Notes: generated from the letters alone by a model not told the origin. A stretch of 18,438 nt of DNA from an uncultured Sphingobacteriales bacterium (GCA_946479435.1 CAMLFX010000067.1:1-18438), one strand, 5' to 3'. Counted from the first letter of the stretch, positions 1 through 7,177 are shown. Translations and numbers: made by a program.

Positions 1-28
1 CCATATTAGGTAACTAAAACCTACTGTT

Positions 29-430
29 ATGGATACCATAATGCGCATGGACGGTAAGAAGAAAAGGGCATGGGGTTTTATTAGTTTCCTTCCCCTTCTC
101 ACATTTACAGTTTTTGCAATCTATTTCGCAGCAATCTGTATCCCTTTAATGAAGGCAGGGTTATTTCAGGATCATGAATTGGTAGCATCGGTCATGAATA
201 GGCATTATACTACATTGTTCATACTATTAGCTATCGCTTTCGTTACAGGCGCTTCCGTACTTATATATTTCATGGTGCACCTTGCACGTATAAGAGATAT
301 GGATGCCGGCGATAAACTTCGCTGGATGATATTTATGTTTATACTGGGTGGTATAGCTTTTCCTATTTTTTGGTATAAGGAAATCAGGAACGAACCTGAA
401 TATCTGCCTATATATCCAGACATAGCTTAA
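29..430 (+). CDS. Small three-helix integral membrane protein, unknown function
   Basis: A 133-residue protein that I do not recognise by family. A basic N-terminus (KKKR at about residues 11-14) is followed by three hydrophobic segments at roughly residues 17-39, 62-84 and 97-114, and it ends in a short polar tail rich in Pro and Tyr. The basic start suggests a cytoplasmic N-terminus. Alternative in-frame ATG codons at 41 and 47 give slightly shorter proteins and cannot be excluded. The gene ends 30 bases before a strong palindromic terminator shared with the convergent E2 gene, so it is probably transcribed alone or as the last gene of a unit entering from the left edge. A (TG)n run lies just after the stop codon. 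I am confident it is a real gene but assign no function. Confidence 0.75.
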   Translation: MDTIMRMDGKKKRAWGFISFLPLLTFTVFAIYFAAICIPLMKAGLFQDHELVASVMNRHYTTLFILLAIAFVTGASVLIYFMVHLARIRDMDAGDKLRWMIFMFILGGIAFPIFWYKEIRNEPEYLPIYPDIA

Positions 431-459
431 CCTTTGTGTGTGTGTGTTGTATATGTGAG

Positions 460-488
460 AACGGCCTCCTGAAATCCAGGAGGCCGTT
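460..488. terminator. Bidirectional intrinsic terminator between convergent genes
   Basis: A perfect 12-bp inverted repeat, AACGGCCTCCTG at 460-471 and CAGGAGGCCGTT at 477-488, has a 5-nt loop and is followed on the plus strand by a T/A-rich tract. It lies between the stop codons of two convergent genes (430 and 511) and can serve both strands. Confidence 0.85.
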
Positions 489-510
489 ATATTTTAAATA
501 CTATCAATCA

Positions 511-2289
511 TTAAACCAGCATAGTCACCGGATTTTCAAGATGTGCTTTTAGCGTTTGCAGGAAGCGTGAACCTACTGCACCATCTACTACACGGTGGTC
601 GCAGCTAAGGGTTAGTTTCATCAACTGACGAACCACTACCTCACCATCTTCTACCACAGGCGTAGCCGCTATTTTACCTACTGCCAATATACAAGCGTCT
701 GGCGGATTGATGATAGCTGTAAACTCATCTATATCCATCATGCCAAGATTCGATATGGTGAAGGTGTTACCAGTGAACTCCTGTGGTTGCAGTTTCTTAT
801 TACGTGCTTTATCTATCAGTACGTTGGCATCGCTGGCTATTTGTGATAGCGTTTTCTGATCGGCAAATTTGATGACCGGAACGATCAGGCCTTCATCAAC
901 AGCTACGGCAGTACCTATGTGTATGTGTTGATTGGCGCGAATGAAATCGCCCATCCAGCTGCTGTTCACTTCAGGGTGTTTGCGCAGCGCCATAGCACAT
1001 GCTTTTATCACCAGGTCGTTGAACGATACCTTCACCGGGGATACATCATTGATCGCCTTACGGGCTTCAATGGCTTTATCCATAGTGATGGTCATACGCA
1101 GGTAGAAGTGTGGTGCACTGAACTTGCTTTCCGACAAACGTTGCGCAATGATCCTGCGCATTTGCGACAATGGCTGGTCGGTATGGCCTTCCTGGCCCGG
1201 CGTGAAGGTTGCAACATTTGCACTGCCACCGCCTTTTTGCTGTGTAGCCTGGCCTTGTGCTGCACCTTGTTGAGGTTGCGCCTGTGGTTTGAAGCTATCT
1301 ACATCGCGGCGGATGATACGGCCATTATCGCCACTACCTTTTACCTGTGCTATGTCAATACCTTTTTCTTCGGCCATTTTCTTAGCCAGTGGCGATGCTT
1401 TTACGCGGTCGCCTTCGGTACGCTGTTCGTTATTGCCTTGTGTTTGTTGCTGGTTTTGTTGAGGCGTAGCTTGCTGTTGAGTAGGCTGTGCCTGTTGCTG
1501 ACCACCTTGTTGTGGTTGTGCAGGTTGTTGCTGTGCACCTGCATTTGCAGTACCACTATCACCGCTGCCTTCCTGCAGGTAAGGAGTAACATTGGTACCT
1601 TCTTTACCAACTATGGCAATGATACCATTTACCTGGGCAGCTTCACCTTCTTTAACGCCTATGTACAGCAGGGTGCCATCTGCATAAGGCATTACTTCCA
1701 TGGTAGCCTTATCAGTTTCCACTTCAGCAATTACATCATCATTTTTTACTTTATCGCCTACTTTTTTGTGCCATGCTACTATTTTACCTTCTTTCATGGT
1801 ATCGCTCAGCAATGGCATACGTACTACGGTAGCATCGCCGGGCTTAGGTGCGGGTGCTGCTGGCTTAGCTTGCTCTTGTTGTGGTGCAGCAGCAGGTGCA
1901 GCTGCCAGTTGTTGAGGCGCATTACCTGCCTGCGGAGCAGCTTGTTGTTGCTGGCCTTCAGCTTGTGCAGGCGCAGCTTGTTGCGGTGCACTTGCATCAG
2001 CATTGCCACCACCTTGTGCAGGTGCATCCAGCAGCGACTTATAGTCTTCGCCTTCTTTACCTATCACTGCTATTATATCATTCACTTTGGCTGCTTTGCC
2101 TTGTTCTACACCTATATACAGTATGGTGCCGTCTACATAAGGCATCACTTCCATAGTAGCCTTGTCGGTTTCAACATCGGCTATTACATCGTCGCTTTTT
2201 ACTTTATCACCTACTTGTTTATGCCATGCTGCTATCACACCTTCCTTCATCGTATCGCTCAATAGTGGCATTCTGATCGCTTCGGCCAT
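511..2289 (-). CDS. Pyruvate dehydrogenase complex dihydrolipoamide acetyltransferase (E2), two lipoyl domains
   Basis: A 592-residue E2 core subunit of a 2-oxoacid dehydrogenase complex, most likely pyruvate dehydrogenase, which transfers acetyl groups from lipoyl-lysine to CoA in the cytoplasm. Two lipoyl domains (about residues 3-80 and 155-232) each carry the motif ETDKATMEV, placing the lipoylated lysines at K43 and K194. A peripheral subunit-binding domain (about 295-333, ASPLAKKMAEEKGID) and a catalytic acetyltransferase domain (about 370-592) follow, with the active-site motif DHRVVDG (H565, D569). Linkers at about 88-150, 240-290 and 335-360 are extremely rich in Gln, Ala and Pro, as expected for flexible swinging arms. 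No E1 or E3 gene is adjacent, so the complex is encoded at dispersed sites. The substrate class (pyruvate versus a branched-chain acid) is inferred from similarity to Bacteroidota PDH E2. Confidence 0.95.
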   Translation of the reverse strand: MAEAIRMPLLSDTMKEGVIAAWHKQVGDKVKSDDVIADVETDKATMEVMPYVDGTILYIGVEQGKAAKVNDIIAVIGKEGEDYKSLLDAPAQGGGNADASAPQQAAPAQAEGQQQQAAPQAGNAPQQLAAAPAAAPQQEQAKPAAPAPKPGDATVVRMPLLSDTMKEGKIVAWHKKVGDKVKNDDVIAEVETDKATMEVMPYADGTLLYIGVKEGEAAQVNGIIAIVGKEGTNVTPYLQEGSGDSGTANAGAQQQPAQPQQGGQQQAQPTQQQATPQQNQQQTQGNNEQRTEGDRVKASPLAKKMAEEKGIDIAQVKGSGDNGRIIRRDVDSFKPQAQPQQGAAQGQATQQKGGGSANVATFTPGQEGHTDQPLSQMRRIIAQRLSESKFSAPHFYLRMTITMDKAIEARKAINDVSPVKVSFNDLVIKACAMALRKHPEVNSSWMGDFIRANQHIHIGTAVAVDEGLIVPVIKFADQKTLSQIASDANVLIDKARNKKLQPQEFTGNTFTISNLGMMDIDEFTAIINPPDACILAVGKIAATPVVEDGEVVVRQLMKLTLSCDHRVVDGAVGSRFLQTLKAHLENPVTMLV

Positions 2290-2318
2290 AAGAATTGGTC
2301 TGTTTTATTTTAGTGTGT

Positions 2319-2326
2319 CAAAAGTA
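2319..2326 (-). promoter_or_regulatory. Candidate -7 promoter element upstream of the E2 gene
   Basis: On the minus strand this reads TACTTTTG, matching the Bacteroidota -7 consensus TAnnTTTG, about 30 bases before the E2 start codon. I do not see a clear -33 TTTG at the usual distance, so confidence is moderate. Confidence 0.4.
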
Positions 2327-2356
2327 TTAAAAAATTAGCTGAATACGATTAGGTAA

Positions 2357-4225
2357 TTAGTATTCTATCTGCAAGCCCAATGCGTCTTTCAGCAGGCCGA
2401 GATCGGGGTTTTTGCTCACCATCGCATCAAATATCTCCGATTTGCTGAGTACGGTGGTTTGCTGTTTGGTTTCCAGCTCTTTATCCTCACGCATTTCGGT
2501 AGTAACCCTTACCATGATGCCCGTATGCTTGCGGAAGTAGTCGATAAGCAGATTGCGCTGGTCTTTGGCGTAGGTATCGGTAAATACAGTTGGTGTAATA
2601 ATGCGGATCTCATCGGGTGGGTACACCTCCAGGCTCATCATACAAAGCTGTGCGTAGAGCATGTTCTTATTACCAGCCTGCATTTCCTTTTTATAATCAT
2701 CGAACAGGGAGAGTGCCTGCTCTGGTGTCAGTAATTTGGTTTCTTCCTGCGTGGCCAGGGTGGTATTCACCGCTGCATCTATCTCGTCCATCAGGTTTTT
2801 ACTGATGCGGCGGTTGTAAGGCGTATTGGGCAGTGGTGGCGGTACTTTTATAGCATCGGGATCAACAGCCGGAACGTCATTATTTGCCTGTGGGGCCTGT
2901 ACCGGGACTTCCCGCACTGCCTGGGGCTGTGGTTCTGTACGCGGTTGAGCTACCGGCTGTGGTGCAGATTGAGCAGATTGCTGTGCAACCGGTTCGTTTA
3001 CAGTTGGTGCTTGTGCCGGCGCTTGCTGGTAAGCGGGTGCCGGGGCCTGGAATGCAGGCGCAGCAGGTGCTTGAGTAGCTTGCGGTATAGGAATACCTAC
3101 ACTACTAAGGTTTTTTTTTATGTCTGTGGCCTGTAGCAGGTAACACAGCTTGATGAGGCACATCTCTACATGCAGCCGCTTGTTATTGGCGTTCTTATAG
3201 TTCAGCTCGCTTTCGTTGACTGCGTTGAGGGCAGACAGAATGAACGACGGCGGCGCCTGGTTAGCCTTTTCGTAATAGATAGGCTTATGGTCGTTAGGCA
3301 CATCGAGGAGCCTGGCCATACGCTGGTCTTTACACAGCAGCAGGTTGCGCATGTGTTCGGAGAGGCCTTCCAGTATCACATTGCCCTCAAAGCCTTTTTC
3401 CAGCGTTTGGTCGAGCAGGAGGAGCGTGCCGCTGATATCCTGGCTCAGGAGGTGGTCGGTTAGTTTGAAGTAAAAGTCGGCATCGAGCAGGTTGAGGTGC
3501 TCCATTGTGCTCTGGTAGGTGAGCATACCATTGGTAAAGCTCACAATACGGTCGAGCATACTCAGGGCATCGCGCATGGCGCCTTCGCTTTTCTGGGCTA
3601 TGACGTGCAGGGCGGCTTCCTGAGCTATGACGCCTTCTTTGGTGGCTATGCTATGCAGGTGAGCCACTATATCGTGCGTAGTGATACGCTTGAAATCGAA
3701 TATCTGGCAACGGCTGAGGATGGTAGGCAGTATCTTATGCTTCTCGGTAGTGGCCAGTATGAAGATGGCATAGGGTGGCGGCTCTTCCAGCGTCTTCAGG
3801 AATGCGTTGAAGGCGGCTGCGCTGAGCATGTGCACCTCATCTATGATGTATATCTTGTACTTGCCCTGCTGGGGTGCAAAGCGTACCTGGTCTATCAGGT
3901 TGCGGATGTCATCGACAGAGTTGTTGCTGGCAGCATCCAGCTCAAATACGTTGAAGGAAGTATTATCCTTAAAGCTCTGGCAGGTGGTGCATACGCCGCA
4001 GGCCTCCATATCGGGGGTAGGGCTCTCGCAGTTGATGGTACGCGCCAATATACGGGCACAGGTGGTTTTACCCACCCCACGCGGACCGCAAAACAGGTAT
4101 GCATGCGCCAAATGCTGGTGGCGGATGGCATTCTTCAGCGTGGTGGTTATGTGCTCTTGCCCTACAACCGTATCGAAGGTTTGGGGGCGGTATTTACGGG
4201 CGGATACTATATAATTCTCTGACAT
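2357..4225 (-). CDS. dnaX: DNA polymerase III subunit gamma/tau (clamp loader ATPase)
   Basis: A 622-residue clamp-loader motor subunit that loads the beta sliding clamp and couples polymerase cores at the replication fork. I place the start at 4225, where the conserved opening of the family (YIVSARKYRPQTFDTVVGQEHI) begins. The upstream open extension is unlike the family and crosses an intergenic hairpin. Visible motifs are Walker A GPRGVGKT (47-54), a four-cysteine zinc site (C66, C76, C79, C82), Walker B DEVH (129-132), the ATT sensor (158-160) and the SRC arginine finger (171-173). Domain III ends near residue 365. A Pro/Gln/Ala-rich linker (about 380-460) and a C-terminal tau region follow. 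At residues 369-372 the codons ATA AAA AAA AAC form an A9 tract where slippage would give a gamma form (separate feature). The gene lies directly behind E2 on the same strand, but their functions are unrelated. Confidence 0.95.
   Translation of the reverse strand: MSENYIVSARKYRPQTFDTVVGQEHITTTLKNAIRHQHLAHAYLFCGPRGVGKTTCARILARTINCESPTPDMEACGVCTTCQSFKDNTSFNVFELDAASNNSVDDIRNLIDQVRFAPQQGKYKIYIIDEVHMLSAAAFNAFLKTLEEPPPYAIFILATTEKHKILPTILSRCQIFDFKRITTHDIVAHLHSIATKEGVIAQEAALHVIAQKSEGAMRDALSMLDRIVSFTNGMLTYQSTMEHLNLLDADFYFKLTDHLLSQDISGTLLLLDQTLEKGFEGNVILEGLSEHMRNLLLCKDQRMARLLDVPNDHKPIYYEKANQAPPSFILSALNAVNESELNYKNANNKRLHVEMCLIKLCYLLQATDIKKNLSSVGIPIPQATQAPAAPAFQAPAPAYQQAPAQAPTVNEPVAQQSAQSAPQPVAQPRTEPQPQAVREVPVQAPQANNDVPAVDPDAIKVPPPLPNTPYNRRISKNLMDEIDAAVNTTLATQEETKLLTPEQALSLFDDYKKEMQAGNKNMLYAQLCMMSLEVYPPDEIRIITPTVFTDTYAKDQRNLLIDYFRKHTGIMVRVTTEMREDKELETKQQTTVLSKSEIFDAMVSKNPDLGLLKDALGLQIEY
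3108..3121 (-). promoter_or_regulatory. Candidate programmed slippage site in dnaX (A9 tract)
   Basis: On the coding (minus) strand an uninterrupted run of nine A residues (3119 to 3111) spans the codons for I369-K370-K371-N372, and the phased heptamer A AAA AAA is present. One extra A in the mRNA, or a -1 ribosomal shift, reads AAA CCT TAG and stops at once, giving a protein of 373 residues. Losing one A also stops, five codons after the run. The 373-residue product contains all three clamp-loader domains and lacks the tau region. Thermus dnaX makes gamma by slippage on an A9 run and Escherichia coli dnaX by a -1 frameshift on A AAA AAG. Use of this site here is inference. Confidence 0.55.
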
Positions 4226-4300
4226 TGCTTGTAAGCCAAAATTAAAAATTAAAAAGGCAAATTTGGAAAGAAGTTTTGCTCTTTCAATCCCCATTTTACC

Positions 4301-4329
4301 CTTCTTTCTTTCACTTCGAAAGAAAGAAG
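4301..4329. repeat. Perfect 12-bp inverted repeat (CTTTC-type hairpin)
   Basis: CTTCTTTCTTTC at 4301-4312 and GAAAGAAAGAAG at 4318-4329 form a perfect hairpin with a 5-nt loop. It lies 76 bases upstream of the dnaX start and no gene ends next to it, so it may be part of an interspersed palindromic repeat or lie in the dnaX upstream region rather than be a terminator. Confidence 0.6.
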
Positions 4330-4611
4330 CAAAGAAAGGAAGCATCGATCCAATTGCTCCGCGGGATCGATGAGGCCGGGCGCTGTGGCGATGCGTATTG
4401 CGTACCTGATTTTCTGCCGACGCTGCACAACTGCGTTGTGGAAGGCGCCGATAAAACGTTGCAAGTAGTATAAGAGCCGTTTCTTCCCCGTCATTGCGAG
4501 CGAATTGTTGTGTTTTGTTGCACTTTGGGCGAAAAACGCTGTTTCGCAACAAATATGGCTGAAAACCGCATTGCTATTGATTGACGCCTGAACAAAGCCG
4601 CAACAAAAATG

Positions 4612-4656
4612 TTCCAAAATGTTCCGGTTTTGGGGGTGGGTGTTTCGTATGTTCCA
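4612..4656. repeat. Three ATGTTCC heptamer copies with an inverted repeat
   Basis: ATGTTCC occurs three times in about 45 bases, twice in tandem (ATGTTCCAAA then ATGTTCCGGT) and once near 4650. The tandem part overlaps the inverted repeat CCAAAA/TTTTGG. Such clustering fits a protein-binding site or the end of a small repeat element. I cannot tell which. Confidence 0.3.
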
Positions 4657-4932
4657 CCGGAGGGCGGGGAAAAGATAGGGAGGCAGCCTGCCAGCAGCCG
4701 GTTATGGCCCACCGGGCGGGGTTGTGGGCTACCTCCCCGCCGCTACGCAATAATACTGTACCAACCCCAGCCGGGCATAAAAAAGCAGGCAGTAGTTATC
4801 TCCATCCCGGTACGGCCATGCACCCAATGTCTTTAACTAACCGCCTGCCGCTAGCTAATAAGAAAAATACATGCCAAAACCTCTTAATGAAATGTTTATG
4901 CCAATAGGTTTTATTTATAGTTGCCTGAAAAC

Positions 4933-4984
4933 GATATGGTTGCCATATCAATACCTCAAAGAGCTTAAATAGCGGAGCTATTTA
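4933..4984. repeat. Two adjacent small perfect hairpins at the edge of the AT-rich block
   Basis: GATATGG (4933-4939) with CCATATC (4943-4949), and TAAATAGC (4966-4973) with GCTATTTA (4977-4984), each form a perfect stem closed by a 3-nt loop. They lie between the GC-rich intergenic part and the AbiC-like gene, and could be terminators of incoming transcription or relics of an insertion boundary. Confidence 0.45.
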
Positions 4985-5099
4985 TTATAGCAAATATACG
5001 TTAATTCTGTGAATAAATAAATATTCGTTAACGAGTTAATAACAAGTGCCACCGTTAAAACACGCTTGTATAGTTTTCTATCGGAGGGTACATTTAGAT

Positions 5100-6116
5100 A
5101 TGATTATTGCTATAGTTTTTAGTATATTATTGTTGATAATATTTTATATGATAAATAGGCATATGAAATCAATAATTAAAACACATGTTTATGAAAAGTA
5201 TATTAGGCCAACATTCATAAAACGAAACAAATGGCTACTGCTTACAGTAGTAATAGGTCTAATTCTAATGAATCTAATTTTTTTATTTAAGCAATATAGA
5301 AATAGTTTAGACTGGACTGCAGCAACAATTGGTCAACTTGGTGATTTTGTAGGTGGTTATATAGGAACCTTATTTGCTGTAATCAGTGTAGCTTTTTTAT
5401 ATGTAACATTCGAGAATCAAGTAGCGTCTGGGAAAATTGAAAGTTTTGAAAACAAATACTTTCAACTTATTCAACTTCATCGTGATAATGTATCCGAAGT
5501 GGGCATAGGTAGAGACTTTGGCAGAAAAATATTTGTTATTCTTATTCGCGAATTTCGTTCAATTCATGAAAAGATTATTGTTTTAGCTGAATTGCATAAT
5601 ATTAAATTATCGCAAAAGGATTTCATGAAACTATCATATGTAATATTGTTTTTTGGAGTTGGCCCAAACTCTTCTAGGATATTAAAAGCAGCACTATTAT
5701 CTAATGGACAATCTAAGGAGTTTGCAGAAACCATTAATGAAACTTTTAATGATAAAAAATTCAAGCGTAAAGTGCAATCTGATAAAAGATTTCGATTTAC
5801 GCCATTCGAAGGACATCAATCTAGGTTAGGGCATTATTACAGACACTTATATCAAACAATATGTTATGTTGATGAGAAAATTTTGGATATTGATAAGTAT
5901 GATTTCGTAAAAACAATAAGAGCCCAATTGTCAACTCATGAGCAAGCATTATTATATTTAAATTCTTTAACTGATATGGGCAAACCTTGGTGGGACAAAG
6001 ATTTAATAATCAGATATAAATTGGTACAAAATATACCTAAAGATTTTTTTAATCCTATTAAGGAAATCGATATTACAGGAGATTTCCCTTCTGATTATTT
6101 TGAATGGCAACATTAA
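5100..6116 (+). CDS. Putative AbiC-like phage abortive infection membrane protein
   Basis: A 338-residue membrane-anchored protein that I assign to the putative phage abortive infection (putAbiC, PF16872) family. Hydrophobic segments at about residues 1-17 and 45-64 are followed by a conserved GDFVGGYIGT (81-90) leading into a third hydrophobic stretch (about 89-104, ending LYVTFENQ). A cytoplasmic region then carries family-like motifs: FENKYFQLIQLHRDN (116-130), GRKIF (141-145), GHYYRHLYQTI (244-254) and IRAQLSTHEQALLYLN (273-288). The start at 5100 is preferred because GGAGG lies 12 bases upstream and the protein then opens directly into the first helix. An ATG at 5046 would add 18 unconvincing residues. 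It is much more AT-rich than the flanking genes, suggesting horizontal gain. The next gene begins 9 bases after its stop. Family assignment is from motif pattern. The role in phage defence is inferred from the family. Confidence 0.8.
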   Translation: MIIAIVFSILLLIIFYMINRHMKSIIKTHVYEKYIRPTFIKRNKWLLLTVVIGLILMNLIFLFKQYRNSLDWTAATIGQLGDFVGGYIGTLFAVISVAFLYVTFENQVASGKIESFENKYFQLIQLHRDNVSEVGIGRDFGRKIFVILIREFRSIHEKIIVLAELHNIKLSQKDFMKLSYVILFFGVGPNSSRILKAALLSNGQSKEFAETINETFNDKKFKRKVQSDKRFRFTPFEGHQSRLGHYYRHLYQTICYVDEKILDIDKYDFVKTIRAQLSTHEQALLYLNSLTDMGKPWWDKDLIIRYKLVQNIPKDFFNPIKEIDITGDFPSDYFEWQH

Positions 6117-6125
6117 TATTTTTTT

Positions 6126-6977
6126 ATGTCAAAACCCTTTGTGTTCGTTTTAATGCCTTTCAACTCTGATTTTGACGATGTTTATAAACTTGGTATCAAA
6201 CAAGCTGTAATAGACGCAGGTGGTTATTGTGAACGTGTAGATGAACAGTATTATGAAGAAAGAATGCTTGATAGAATATATAATCAAATTAACAAGGCAG
6301 ACTTAATTATAGCAGATCTAACAGGGCGAAATGCAAATGTATTTTATGAAGTTGGTTATGCGCATGCACTTGAAAAAAGAGTTATACTTCTAACTCAAAA
6401 CAATGATGATATACCATTTGATTTGAAACATCATTTTCATATCCTCTACGATAAAATTTCTCTCTTAAAACCTAGGTTAGTTGATAGAGTTAGTTGGTTT
6501 ATTAATAACCCTTCTACTGTCTTATATGATAAGCAACAGTTACATTTTTTTGTAGACGGAATTCGACTAGAAAATGATGCAGAGTTACATTATTTAACAC
6601 CCTATAATCCAACAAAAAGTATTGGAATAAAAATTGATATTTTTAATAGCTCTGAAAAATACTTTTCACCCAATTGTAAAATCGGCATTGTTTTAAATCG
6701 ACCGTTTTTCATCTTAGATGAAAAAAAACAGTTTAGAGAGATACTATTGTCAGATGATAAAGTTTTATTTGTTTTAAAAGATAAACTCGAAGAATTGCTT
6801 CCTAATAGTTGGACCGACATAGATATTGATGAAATTAAATCTTACGATAAAAACATTGAAGATTATATAGACTTGCAAGGACTAACATTAAATCTTACTT
6901 TGAAACTTTATACTCAGGTTGGCACTAAGGACATTGATTTTTCATTGACCATCCCTGACTTAAGGATAAAATCATAA
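6126..6977 (+). CDS. DRHyd (nucleoside 2-deoxyribosyltransferase/TIR-like) domain protein, likely defence effector
   Basis: A 283-residue soluble protein. The N-terminal domain (about residues 4-130) has a Rossmann-like pattern: FVFVLMPF (5-12), then DLIIADLTGRNANVFYEVGY (59-78) and RVILLTQ (85-91). This matches the nucleoside 2-deoxyribosyltransferase/TIR-like fold group, in which the glutamate of the NVFYEVGYAHAL segment (E75) is the expected catalytic residue and D64 belongs to the preceding strand motif. Relatives of this fold cleave N-glycosidic bonds of nucleosides, nucleotides or NAD. The C-terminal half (about 135-283) is strand-rich, has no recognised family, and may be a sensor or targeting domain. 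The gene follows the AbiC-like gene by 9 bases, shares its AT-rich composition, and is probably cotranscribed. By analogy with TIR-type effectors it may deplete a nucleotide during infection. That function is inference. It could instead be a nucleotide-salvage or nucleotide-binding protein. Confidence 0.7.
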   Translation: MSKPFVFVLMPFNSDFDDVYKLGIKQAVIDAGGYCERVDEQYYEERMLDRIYNQINKADLIIADLTGRNANVFYEVGYAHALEKRVILLTQNNDDIPFDLKHHFHILYDKISLLKPRLVDRVSWFINNPSTVLYDKQQLHFFVDGIRLENDAELHYLTPYNPTKSIGIKIDIFNSSEKYFSPNCKIGIVLNRPFFILDEKKQFREILLSDDKVLFVLKDKLEELLPNSWTDIDIDEIKSYDKNIEDYIDLQGLTLNLTLKLYTQVGTKDIDFSLTIPDLRIKS

Positions 6978-6979
6978 TC

Positions 6980-7177
6980 ATGGATACCACACGTCTTCGC
7001 CGCAATCTCATTCTTTCTGCTGTACTGTTTTGTGTATGCATGGCAGGCGCTCAGCAAACTTTCCGCAATCCTGCTATACGCGGGGTAGATATACTTACGC
7101 TGATGGCGCTGGGTATGCTGGCGGGCGTGTTCTTCGTTACGCTGCGCCTGTATATGGTATTTAAAAAGAAACAATAA
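6980..7177 (+). CDS. Small two-helix membrane protein, unknown function
   Basis: A 65-residue protein with a basic N-terminus (RLRRN), a hydrophobic segment at about residues 9-23, a short polar loop and a second helix at about 37-59, ending in KKKQ. The first segment followed by AGAQ could also be a signal peptide, which would leave one anchor. The start codon lies 2 bases after the stop of the DRHyd gene, so it may be cotranscribed with the defence-like pair. However, its base composition and codon use (many GC-ending codons) match the host genes and not the AT-rich pair. It is therefore more likely a resident gene whose upstream region was replaced by the inserted block. Confidence 0.55.
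   Translation: MDTTRLRRNLILSAVLFCVCMAGAQQTFRNPAIRGVDILTLMALGMLAGVFFVTLRLYMVFKKKQ

Larger units (their letters stand above)
4226..5099. other. Gene-poor region with hairpins and short repeats
   Basis: About 870 bases between dnaX and the AbiC-like gene without a convincing coding region. The left part (to about 4620) contains an oligopurine/oligopyrimidine hairpin and a segment of the type GTCATTGCGAGCGA (about 4491-4504), a sequence often seen in dispersed bacterial repeats. The middle (about 4605-4850) is GC-rich, with three ATGTTCC copies, CCAAAA/TTTTGG and GGCGGGG/CCCCGCC inverted repeats, and short frames on both strands that resemble no protein. From about 4850 the composition turns sharply AT-rich and contains two small perfect hairpins. 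This marks the left edge of the AT-rich block. A TAATTTTG site on the minus strand at 4237-4244 could be a dnaX -7 element. Confidence 0.5.

Noticed and set aside
431..450. TG dinucleotide run after the first gene
   Set aside because: It is short and lies outside genes, with no sign that it matters for expression.
919..2265. Long 448-codon open frame on the plus strand opposite the E2 gene
   Set aside because: It is antisense to a clear E2 gene. Its translation is rich in Cys, Leu and Tyr with internal repetition that merely mirrors the two lipoyl domains and Gln/Ala linkers.
1654..2275. DNA-level direct repeat within the E2 gene
   Set aside because: It is explained by the duplicated lipoyl domains, a normal feature of E2 proteins, and is not a mobile repeat.
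3497..4222. 241-codon open frame on the plus strand opposite dnaX
   Set aside because: It is antisense to well-conserved dnaX motifs, with no recognisable domain of its own.
4226..4552. N-terminal extension of dnaX to an ATG at 4552
   Set aside because: The added 109 residues do not resemble DnaX, cross a perfect intergenic hairpin, and the conserved family start is at 4225.
4249..4617. 122-codon minus-strand frame in the dnaX upstream region
   Set aside because: Its translation is repeat-like sequence of the type found when dispersed intergenic repeats are read in frame, and it runs through a perfect hairpin.
5046..5099. Upstream ATG at 5046 for the AbiC-like gene
   Set aside because: The 18 extra residues look non-coding and a GGAGG site precedes the ATG at 5100. 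It cannot be fully excluded.
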